Below are positions 62,501-64,000 of a DNA stretch of 64,000 nt, piece by piece. The notes under the pieces are model-generated. The model made no database searches and was not told the DNA's origin. It saw only the letters and a program-made list of their open reading frames with translations. The DNA is from Owenia fusiformis (taxonomy: Eukaryota > Annelida > Polychaeta > Sabellida > Oweniidae), in assembly GCA_903813345.2 (NCBI GenBank), contig CAIIXF020000001.1, forward strand, positions 37,789,366 to 37,853,365, in the 5' to 3' direction. The translations under genes and the position numbers were made by a program. How positions within the stretch are numbered: the first letter of the stretch is position 1; each line of letters opens with the position of its first letter.

Positions 62501-63946
62501 TGCGGCACTTGCAAGTGGAACTGGGTCACCAGTTTTAGCAGCACCATCAGTTATGACAATGGCAACATCTTGTACGCCTTCTCGATTTCCACGAGTTGGT
62601 GAACTATATATTTCTCTCATCGTCGATATACCTGCTATGGTGTCTGTTGACCCAGCTTCATAAGCTATTTCATTAATGGCAGCTATAACTGCTTCATTTG
62701 TGTTGTAGTCATTTAGATCAAATTTCAAGGAGGCACCATCAGAAAATGACAGAGCAGCAACTCGTATACCATCATCACCTATGTTCATGTCTGACACAAC
62801 ATCCTTCACAAAATTGAGAACCAGTACGTAATTGTCCTCACCAATACTTCCAGAAGCATCAATGACAAACACGACATCAAGACGTCCATCAGCACAATCT
62901 TAAATTCAACAAAAATATTGTGTCAATGGTATTATTAATTTAATAGTCATAAAAGAAGTTTCAATCAACTAGTATGGTAAATGGATAAGAAACAAGTGAA
63001 ATATTTACTATACGCTGTTGACATACCTATTGTTTGGATGCATGACTTCTCAGCAATGGTTTCTGCTATCGTTGATAAACCTGAGAAATCGTCAACAACT
63101 GACGCATAAATGTCTGTTGGTTCGCTAGCTATGCCATTTACTTCATCTATGTTAAGTTCCGCTGTTTTTATTCCAATAGCAAACATTACAACACCAGCAG
63201 CTTTAGCTGCGTTTGCTGCTGGTATCGGATTTCCAGTTTTTGCAGCTCCATCGGTAACCACTATAGCAATATCTGGAACGTTACTTCTATCACCATTTGC
63301 CTCTTGGAACATGTCATTCATTAGACTTTCTAGACCCTCTTTTGTGGCTGTGGAGCCTGCGTTATAAGGTAGGTTACGCAGAGCAGAAATAACATCTTCT
63401 CGATTTGTGTATCTATTCAAATGGAATATTACTTCAGCCTCATTATGGAATATAATTGCAGCCACTCTGGTCTGATTCGAACTGATGTCTAGTGTAAATG
63501 CTATATTCACGATGAAATCCCTAATGAATTTATAGTTTTCTTCTCCAACACTACCAGATGAATCAATCACAAAAACGACATCAGACGTCCCTCTACATGC
63601 TGCAAAATAGAAAGGTTAGCGAATATGAGGTACAAATATATGAGTATTCATCATAATATGACATCTGAAACTAAGATGCCTTTATCAATAAAATTGTAAT
63701 AAACATATAAGAATAAAATTGTGCAGTTTAAACAGATTTATCTGGTGCAATAAATGTAGAATTGTTAAAATAAAAATACGAAAATATTCCATTATTATCC
63801 AATGAAGAATCAAAAAGCCAGCGTCGCCAATTCTATCTATTTACAAAACAGTCAAAGACACTCACATATTTCAGGTACTGTTGTTGTAGGTGCTGGGGTG
63901 GTGGTCGTAGTAGTGGTAGTTGTTGTACTTGTAGATGTTGTTGTTG
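20121..63946 (-). CDS. Giant membrane-anchored VWA-repeat protein (5' end outside the window)
   Basis: Reading from high to low coordinates, the order is: eight repeats of [Thr linker, VWA-A, VWA-B]; then Thr linker, VWA-A0, VWA-G, linker, VWA-F, linker, VWA-E, short linker, VWA-D, VWA-C, EGF-like domain, two-exon SEA-like domain, short linker, two degenerate VWAs, membrane helix and tail. That is 24 VWA domains and about 5,270 residues, with more presumably upstream. From the first visible exon to the membrane helix every exon enters in phase 1, and all but the helix exon (which exits in phase 0) are phase 1-1, so domains can be gained or lost without frameshift. The distal VWAs keep the MIDAS; the two next to the membrane do not. 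The tail carries NPYY and ENPYA motifs. The gene converges on the eight-VWA gene at 6940-15819, which has the same overall plan, so the two are probably paralogues. Exon junctions are predictions. Confidence 0.75.
21804..21864 (-). CDS. Small tail exon, possibly alternative
   Basis: Encodes ESQIKGDIDPESARGSSLFT. Acceptor ATATTTTAG, donor G|GTAGGC, 61 bp, entering in phase 0 directly after the membrane exon and leaving in phase 1. It may be a cassette exon, because the last exon also offers a phase 0 acceptor. Confidence 0.5.
22400..22629 (-). CDS. Transmembrane exon of the giant VWA protein
   Basis: Helix VAIIAVCCVLAFFIIMCLI continues YFIC and is followed by basic RSRVKARSKG. The tail part has RYAGVKIANPYYMQHAEVED, in which NPYY matches NPxY. 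Acceptor TTTTTGTAG, donor CAG|GTGAGA. Confidence 0.8.
22878..23441 (-). CDS. Membrane-proximal VWA exon, metal site lost
   Basis: VFALDQTLAQ replaces the DxSxS loop and IIAGDTSS replaces TDG; the Thr loop is also not recognisable. The fold core and terminal EAVCGTQ are preserved. Acceptor GTGTTCCAG, donor A|GTAAGT, 564 bp. Confidence 0.8.
23890..24515. repeat. Degenerate tandem repeat with GGCGGCCATTTTGAAA core
   Basis: Within the intron 23442-24663. Variants of ATGGCGGCCATTTTGAAAA recur at least six times, with accompanying CGAGCAGATCT, CATCAGCATAT and TCCACTGATATTTGAGTTAT blocks roughly every 120-160 bp. It looks like a decayed satellite-type interspersed repeat. Confidence 0.6.
24664..25245 (-). 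CDS. VWA exon with partly degraded metal site
   Basis: The first loop is LDSSSNTE (last Ser replaced by Asn), the Thr loop GSTDTAAAL is kept, and TDG is replaced by SGN. It has no terminal cysteine and ends in PIDGATTPPYES. Acceptor TTATTTCAG, donor G|GTTAAG, 582 bp. Confidence 0.8.
25645..25686 (-). CDS. 14-codon linker exon
   Basis: Encodes VFQTTEIPISTEPK between flanking phase 1 introns. Acceptor ATATTTCAG, donor G|GTAAGC. Confidence 0.6.
25992..26156 (-). CDS. SEA-like domain, second half
   Basis: Encodes GSVLLFFTIWRSED, a predicted strand followed by a helix, and LWLKTQVTDYTLRAPNGDAM. With the preceding exon it forms a module of about 112 residues with an alternating strand/helix pattern. 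It resembles SEA domains, but the autoproteolysis motif GSVVV is only approximated (GSVLL). 165 bp, phase 1-1. Confidence 0.55.
26376..26500. repeat. Inverted repeat with 42-bp arms
   Basis: Arms 26376-26417 and 26459-26500 are complementary with few mismatches (GAGCAGGGGTTATATCGTCG against its inverse TCGACGATATTACCCCTGCTC). It lies in the intron between the two SEA-like exons and is probably a small palindromic mobile element. Confidence 0.75.
26734..26904 (-). CDS. SEA-like domain, first half
   Basis: Encodes VNVVEDAQGYQVKLTLDADY and FLLDMENQLSETTGVNKALI. The amphipathic strand, helix and strand pattern with a conserved-looking LDMENQL helix suggests a SEA/ferredoxin-like fold. Acceptor TCTCTCTACAG, donor G|GTATGG, 171 bp, phase 1-1. 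Confidence 0.55.
27390..27420. repeat. Perfect 13-bp stem hairpin
   Basis: ACATGGGCTTTCA, a five-base loop TCTGT, then TGAAAGCCCATGT. It is intronic in the minus-strand gene. No terminator role is expected in this setting. Confidence 0.7.
27643..27759 (-). CDS. EGF-like domain exon
   Basis: Encodes DYCSSLPCKNGGSC then YNCECTAEFTGQDC. The six cysteines and the CxC...GxxC ending are classic EGF. Calcium-binding residues are not evident. Acceptor GATTTCCAG, donor G|GTAATA, 117 bp, phase 1-1. Confidence 0.85.
   Translation of the reverse strand: MTALVYLAKMAVRALTQPIVCLVITVNAQQNSLGKTAT
28142..28714 (-). CDS. VWA-C exon, intact MIDAS
   Basis: Contains LDTSESVG, GSTDTIAGI and ITDGAAKTG. 573 bp, acceptor TGCTTATAG, donor G|GTATGG. 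It adjoins the EGF exon in the mature transcript. Confidence 0.85.
28985..29563 (-). CDS. VWA-D exon, intact MIDAS
   Basis: Contains IDSSGSVG, GSTVTKEAL and ITDGNAKSG. 579 bp, acceptor GTTGTAG, donor G|GTAAGC. Confidence 0.85.
29611..30625. mobile_element. Mariner-like DNA transposon relic
   Basis: The ends are inverted repeats: TACAGGGCTTTCAATAAGTA at 29611 and the inverse of TACAGGGTGTTCAATGAGTA ending at 30625, flanked by TA. The similarity extends inward through 29838 on the left and from 30475 on the right, with about 79 extra bases in the left arm. TA-flanked ends beginning CAGGGTGTTCAA are typical of mariner elements. The interior has only a remnant reading frame. Confidence 0.7.
30008..30235 (+). 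pseudogene. Remnant of a mariner-type transposase N-terminus
   Basis: A 75-codon frame with IRSSIKFYVPFGKSKQDTIK and AIHEAHGKDTISTPGMYR. It resembles the first helix-turn-helix of mariner transposases (FxLGKTAxEThxxLxxaYGxdavs). The catalytic DD34D domain is absent. It lies between the inverted ends of the 29611-30625 element. Confidence 0.5.
30912..30944 (-). CDS. 11-codon Pro/Thr linker exon
   Basis: Encodes EPTTPPPSIAD between VWA-E and VWA-D. Acceptor TTTTATTAG, donor G|GTAAGT, phase 1-1. Confidence 0.6.
31380..31946 (-). CDS. VWA-E exon, intact MIDAS
   Basis: Contains IDASGSVG, STDTIAGL and ITDGAAKTG. 567 bp, acceptor ACATTTCAG, donor A|GTAAGT. The 5' edge lies only 22 bp from a dispersed repeat. 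Confidence 0.85.
31969..32370 (-). repeat. Interspersed repeat, second copy (inverted relative to 1-840)
   Basis: The first 40 bases are the exact reverse complement of 801-840, and the AGATTTGACCTT-type subrepeats recur. The other end has TGTCACCA and TGGTGACA in inverted orientation around 32343-32366. Confidence 0.7.
32371..33203. other. Intronic sequence, nothing recognised
   Basis: AT-rich intron of the minus-strand gene upstream of the VWA-E exon. No exon or mobile-element ends were seen beyond the adjacent repeat. Confidence 0.4.
33204..33299 (-). CDS. Poly-Thr linker exon
   Basis: 32 codons, mostly ACA/ACT/ACC Thr with some Pro (TTTTTSTTTTT, PAPVTTPP). Likely O-glycosylated spacer. 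Acceptor TTTTTAAG, donor G|GTAAGA. Confidence 0.7.
33464..34024 (-). CDS. VWA-F exon, intact MIDAS
   Basis: Contains IDASGSIG, GSTDTLAGL and ITDGAAKTG. 561 bp, acceptor TTTTCAG, donor G|GTAAGT. Confidence 0.85.
34410..34484 (-). CDS. Poly-Thr linker exon
   Basis: 25 codons, with about a dozen consecutive Thr codons and KPQTTTSG. Acceptor ATTTCTAG, donor C|GTAAGT, phase 1-1. Confidence 0.7.
34485..35177. other. Intron, nothing recognised
   Basis: A 693-bp AT-rich intron between VWA-G and the preceding-listed linker. No exon, repeat terminus or RNA gene was seen. Confidence 0.4.
35178..35741 (-). CDS. VWA-G exon, intact MIDAS
   Basis: Contains IDASGSIT, GSTDTKEGL and ITDGASKSG. 564 bp. It occupies the place that VWA-B holds in the array units but is clearly diverged from it, so it marks the old flank of the array. 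Confidence 0.85.
35997..36569 (-). CDS. VWA-A0 exon, boundary copy of the array
   Basis: Nearly identical to VWA-A1 to A8 (for example IAEN instead of IAET near the end). Nucleotide similarity to the array fades within about 60 bp of its 3' end, and the donor intron is unrelated. MIDAS is intact: IDSSGSVG, GSTATKEGL, VTDGAAKTG. Confidence 0.9.
36836..36916 (-). CDS. Thr-rich linker exon T0
   Basis: 27 codons, ATTTSTSTTTTTTTTTPAP then TTTVPEI. Identical in design to the linker of every array unit. Acceptor TTGTTTCAG, donor T|GTGAGT. Confidence 0.8.
37181..37753 (-). CDS. VWA-B1 exon (array unit 1)
   Basis: 191 codons, intact MIDAS (IDASGSTG, GSTDTIAGI, ITDGAAKTG). Unlike B2-B8 it has Thr after DASGS (the others have Ile) and ISMMRE where the others have ISTMRE. 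Confidence 0.9.
37882..38454 (-). CDS. VWA-A1 exon (array unit 1)
   Basis: 191 codons, the same protein sequence as A2, A3, A4, A6 and A7 as far as compared by eye. MIDAS intact. Confidence 0.9.
38721..38801 (-). CDS. Thr-rich linker exon T1 (array unit 1)
   Basis: 27 codons, as T0. The intron upstream of it in gene order carries the 11.9-kb insertion. Confidence 0.8.
39036..39039. other. Target-site duplication, left copy (TAAC)
   Basis: The uninterrupted array units read TTGGCTAACGTTCTT. Here TTGGCTAAC is followed by the insertion, which ends at 50984, and TAACGTTCTT resumes at 50985. Confidence 0.8.
40040..40107 (-). promoter_or_regulatory. tRNA-like segment with box A and box B (left arm)
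   Basis: On the minus strand TGGCCTAATGGTTAGCGTG resembles box A/D-arm and GATCGAAACCC resembles box B/T-arm, followed by a T-run. The acceptor stem does not pair and the anticodon loop is oversized, so this is a tRNA-derived SINE-type promoter rather than a tRNA gene. Confidence 0.5.
40215..40273 (+). promoter_or_regulatory. Second tRNA-like segment (left arm)
   Basis: ATGGCGCTAGTGAATAACC followed by GGTTCGTATCCC matches box A and box B spacing. Its mirror image is at about 49750-49808. It diverges from the tRNA-like segment at 40040-40107. Confidence 0.4.
40379..41332. other. Left loop segment of the foldback element, nothing recognised
   Basis: Between the left arm and the DIRS element. 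AT-rich, no credible reading frame or repeat terminus. Confidence 0.4.
41333..41400 (+). repeat. DIRS left inverted terminal repeat
   Basis: Begins ATTATACCTCCTTACAATAC and includes GGTTACATGAGATAGTTCTG and CGCATGCGCCAATCAGA, mirrored at 46651-46716 with a few differences near the tip. Confidence 0.85.
42039..43268 (+). CDS. DIRS gag-like protein
   Basis: 409 codons. The N-terminal half is acidic and Ser/Asp-rich with KKKTPRKTIPRK. The middle has a conserved-looking helical region (about residues 195-310). The C-terminus is an RG/RGG-rich basic tail (about residues 340-385) with Gln/Asn, suited to nucleic-acid binding in place of zinc knuckles. The start is the first ATG of the frame after the left repeat. 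The end overlaps the RT frame, which lies in the -1 frame and has no ATG of its own. Confidence 0.8.
   Translation: MTSQMVRDKPLGAKTPSECEKMDLDDSILDETPSVSGVKKKTPRKTIPRKSGKNDDIKNITEAITSSISSGMSDLTEMMSSSLQDLKETIQSGYEYDQFDDDSYNDNDHDDSDQTPVKKMKTDMQTCIDNDTVSSENEDTSDLMKQLQSKVNKSNEGQGPPLNKAMSSLLNDLIQNVLKGDEESQKLDDYKTPSNTPLVCAARGNEQIWSRISSEVRSSDIKMQQALKPMMCSIVATSRALEVLDSLKTAVGGKTDEFQDQFGNMANLLYDSIQMMCLSNYKFNMRRRELIKPDIAHSFKHLCDKTSPVTTFLFGDDITKRVKDISEMNKTQINSSVFNQSRGSYRGSYRGRGNRGRGTRGRGRGQNHFLGQGQNRNYSQRQGYAQNKSSRGKGRGNTAQNQDNKQSNK
43142..43148 (+). promoter_or_regulatory. Candidate -1 ribosomal frameshift heptamer T TTT TTA
   Basis: In the gag frame the codons read cat ttt tta, giving the X XXY YYZ heptamer T TTT TTA. 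It lies in the overlap (about 43055-43268) where the RT frame is open in exactly the -1 register. No clear downstream hairpin or pseudoknot could be established by eye. Confidence 0.55.
43343..45334 (+). CDS. DIRS reverse transcriptase / RNase H / methyltransferase-like polyprotein
   Basis: 663 codons from a nominal TTG; the frame is actually open from about 43055. The RT has LTPKSDGTKRTILNLRNLN, LDVKDAYYSVPVS, QGLSSAPRIFTK and the catalytic YIDD at residues 181-184. RNase H begins near residue 345 with RSDSSMAGWG and continues with YLELLAIFLAL and VETDNTTAM, the expected acidic residues. The last 170 residues include LDLFASRLNNQLGKYASW and YYAFPPFSILMRVL, the region DIRS elements share that has been compared with Dam-type methyltransferases. 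It overlaps the recombinase frame by about 415 bp. Confidence 0.85.
   Translation: MKYFYSEWEKITSDQTILNAIAGYDFEFIDVNAIPRSDHPRPKIQKFLERGILKPVEHSKIGYLSSIFLTPKSDGTKRTILNLRNLNEHVEYQHFKMENFQSVINMITENCYMSTLDVKDAYYSVPVSETSQKFLQFEWKNTIYQYTCLAQGLSSAPRIFTKIMKPVFAKLRNEGFMSVYYIDDCCLISDSYEECKRNIATTIDHLQHLGFMLHPEKCDLIPKQVIKFLGFEINSNTMEVKLPETKAVAIQSLCIETLRRKNKISIRELAKLIGTLVASFPGVRYGRLYYRHMDNNKSLALSQNCGNFDTKIALNLDAQNEIRWWIRHIKNATNPISVIDPQHVLRSDSSMAGWGVFDVTNNTRTGGRWNYVESRHHINYLELLAIFLALKTFCRSVRNKHVRVETDNTTAMTYVNNMGGSKSIDCNILAKQIWQWCIFRDIWLSSSHIAGIENVEADSESRIFHDETEWMLDEQVFADICNIDMFPNPILDLFASRLNNQLGKYASWRPDPEAEFIDAFSKTWNSMVTYYAFPPFSILMRVLNKIQHDRADVLLILPLWPTQPWWPKMLNLLTTHPVVLPQERRILSLPYNPEAQHPLRKLTLIACHLSGIPSRNKDFLSQLPKSSYNLGDQNHRNNTRFISRNGFRSVIRGKLIQFKELYS
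45034..46137 (+). CDS. DIRS tyrosine recombinase
   Basis: 367 codons from a nominal GTG; no ATG occurs near the N-terminus, and the frame is open from about 44920. The core-binding region is WRPKSQKQYEVYLKKWISFC. Catalytic residues are visible: Arg in SAQRAQTLHLL (about 203), HSTR (312-315), AGWSSD, and the nucleophile in FRRFYNK (about Tyr348). It integrates the circular DNA intermediate. How translation starts is unclear: splicing, frameshifting or a non-AUG start are all possible. Confidence 0.85.
   Translation: MVAKDVEPFNHTSSCATPRTEDPKPTIQSRGTTSVEKTDINCLSLVRNSLQKQGLSVPVTEIILQSWRPKSQKQYEVYLKKWISFCNTREIDPVQGTLQLGLEFLMTLSVDNLGYSAINTARSALSSCINFPKTETSFGQHPLVVRFMKGIFNKNPPLPRYTKTWDVSVVLRHLQSYFPIEKITLLELTLKLIMLIALVSAQRAQTLHLLSLNNLIIEKDCYVFTIYDNVKQSKPGKSNPIIKLHTYDDPSLCVVVTLKEYIQRTEKLRAGESKLFVSTIKPHKAVSKDTISRWLKLELSRAGIDTDTFKGHSTRSAAVSAASRSDVNVDLILKTAGWSSDCCFRRFYNKPLDIDNEKTFGKAVLSL
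46331..46452 (+). repeat. DIRS internal complementary region
   Basis: TCATGTAACCGGATATTGAG to GGAGGTATAAT is the inverse of the left end. TTGGAAATTAAACGAAAC to AAGGTTACATG is the inverse of the right end. The joined order is what a circular-junction template requires. Confidence 0.85.
46651..46763 (+). repeat. DIRS right inverted terminal repeat with extension
   Basis: TCTGATTGGCGCATGCGCAG to CGGTATAAT mirrors the left repeat. The remaining 45 bp, through AAGTTTCGTTTAATTTCCAA, are unique to the right end and are mirrored in the internal complementary region. Confidence 0.85.
46764..47998. other. Right loop segment of the foldback element, nothing recognised
   Basis: AT-rich sequence between the DIRS and the MITE-like element. 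No credible coding frame. A 14-bp inverted pair GGTCACATTTGCT/AGCAAATGTGATCC lies near 46859 and 46947. Confidence 0.4.
47999..48794. mobile_element. 796-bp MITE-like element with about 50-bp inverted ends
   Basis: The ends TAGAGAATTTTCGTTATAAG and its inverse are flanked by ATAA on both sides (47995-47998 and 48795-48798), suggesting a 4-bp target duplication. The inverse similarity runs through ACTTATACGTATACTTATA. A second internal inverted pair AAAGGGTCTTGT/ACAAGACCCTTT occurs near 48052 and 48243. Non-coding. Confidence 0.65.
48799..49646. other. Loop segment between MITE and right arm
   Basis: Contains a (GAT)n run near 48880-48900, a poly-C tract of about 18 bases near 49074-49092, and a block near 49490-49620 with repeated GGAAATGTCAGGGAAATT motifs that looks like an old interspersed repeat. 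No gene. Confidence 0.5.
49647..50984 (-). repeat. Right inverted arm of the foldback element
   Basis: 1,338 bp, near-identical inverse of 39040-40378. It carries the mirrored tRNA-like segments at about 49919-49990 (plus) and 49750-49808 (minus). The very low divergence of the arms suggests recent formation or gene conversion. Confidence 0.85.
49919..49990 (+). promoter_or_regulatory. tRNA-like segment with box A and box B (right arm)
   Basis: Mirror of 40040-40107: TGGCCTAATGGTTAGCGTG and GATCGAAACCC, followed by a T-run about 15 bp later. Confidence 0.5.
50985..50988. other. Target-site duplication, right copy (TAAC)
   Basis: Matches 39036-39039. The array unit resumes at once with GTTCTTTATGTTAAATAG. 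Confidence 0.8.
51015..51587 (-). CDS. VWA-B2 exon
   Basis: 191 codons, IDASGSIG form, MIDAS complete. First exon to the right of the foldback insertion. Confidence 0.9.
51716..52288 (-). CDS. VWA-A2 exon
   Basis: 191 codons, consensus A protein, with the synonymous AGGAC variant (TCC Ser before the last Cys). Confidence 0.9.
52900..53472 (-). CDS. VWA-B3 exon
   Basis: 191 codons, consensus B protein with intact MIDAS. Confidence 0.9.
53601..54173 (-). CDS. VWA-A3 exon
   Basis: 191 codons, consensus A protein, ATGAC variant (TCA Ser). Confidence 0.9.
54785..55357 (-). CDS. VWA-B4 exon
   Basis: 191 codons. One private replacement, Arg to Gln, in DDGIQVAALSF. Confidence 0.9.
55486..56058 (-). 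CDS. VWA-A4 exon
   Basis: 191 codons, consensus A protein, AGGAC variant. Confidence 0.9.
56670..57242 (-). CDS. VWA-B5 exon
   Basis: 191 codons, consensus B protein, MIDAS complete. Confidence 0.9.
57371..57943 (-). CDS. VWA-A5 exon
   Basis: 191 codons with one private replacement, Ala to Thr, in PAANTAKAAG. Confidence 0.9.
58555..59127 (-). CDS. VWA-B6 exon
   Basis: 191 codons, consensus B protein. Confidence 0.9.
59257..59829 (-). CDS. VWA-A6 exon
   Basis: 191 codons, consensus A protein, AGGAC variant. Confidence 0.9.
60441..61013 (-). CDS. VWA-B7 exon
   Basis: 191 codons. One private replacement, Arg to His, in SPTHGNREG. Confidence 0.9.
61142..61714 (-). CDS. VWA-A7 exon, altered acceptor context
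   Basis: 191 codons, consensus A protein. The acceptor reads TTTTGAAG instead of TTTTGCAG; AG is kept but the preferred C at -3 is lost, so splicing of this copy may be weaker. Confidence 0.85.
62326..62898 (-). CDS. VWA-B8 exon
   Basis: 191 codons, consensus B protein, TTAAATAG form by the donor. Confidence 0.9.
63027..63599 (-). CDS. VWA-A8 exon
   Basis: 191 codons with one private replacement, Ser to Asn, in ESLMNDMF. Confidence 0.9.
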
Positions 63947-64000
63947 CTGAAACAATTTACCATACATTGATATAAAATCGTTGTAATTGACTATTTTGAA

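Larger units (their letters stand above)
62326..64000 (-). repeat. Array unit 8, truncated by the window edge
   Basis: Exons B8 62326-62898, A8 63027-63599 and T8 63866-63946. The intron beyond T8 continues to the window end unchanged, so at least one more exon is expected outside. Confidence 0.9.

Overview
The window is animal genomic DNA. It is AT-rich, its genes are split by short GT-AG introns, and its extracellular domains (CCP/sushi, von Willebrand factor A, EGF-like) sit one per exon in symmetrical phase 1-1 exons. A DIRS tyrosine-recombinase retrotransposon, a truncated LINE, a mariner-like relic and several non-autonomous repeats are present. A marine invertebrate, perhaps a mollusc or another lophotrochozoan, fits best. 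That is inference, because no species-diagnostic gene was recognised.

Layout. 1-1985: interspersed repeat and a 40-bp minisatellite, apparently an intron. 1979-5523 (+): the 3' part of a single-pass membrane protein with at least five CCP domains and an NPTY tail motif. 6940-15819 (+): a complete gene model of 17 exons and about 1,862 residues, with signal peptide, eight VWA domains, Thr-rich linkers, one membrane helix and an NPAY tail motif. 15820-20120: intergenic, with interspersed repeats and a 5'-truncated LINE. 20121-63946 (-): a giant convergent gene, open at its 5' end, that encodes another membrane-anchored VWA protein. Its membrane-proximal part has eight VWA domains, an EGF-like domain, a two-exon SEA-like domain, Thr linkers, a membrane helix and a tail with NPYY and NPYA motifs.

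From about 36.0 kb to the right edge the same gene becomes a tandem array of eight almost identical 1,885-bp units. Each unit has three exons: a 27-residue Thr-rich linker and two 191-residue VWA domains. The gene therefore shows at least 24 VWA domains and about 5,270 residues, and the array runs off the window.

One array intron is expanded from 264 bp to 12.2 kb by an 11,945-bp foldback insertion (39040-50984). This has 1.34-kb near-identical inverted arms and a 4-bp TAAC target duplication. Its loop carries a structurally complete DIRS1-like retrotransposon (41333-46763) and an 0.8-kb MITE-like element (47999-48794).

The three host genes all appear to encode single-pass surface proteins with adhesion-type ectodomains and short tails containing tyrosine motifs. 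A role in adhesion, aggregation or recognition is a reasonable guess, but nothing in the sequence proves a function. All exon limits were set by reading splice sites, phase and domain continuity by eye, without transcript evidence.
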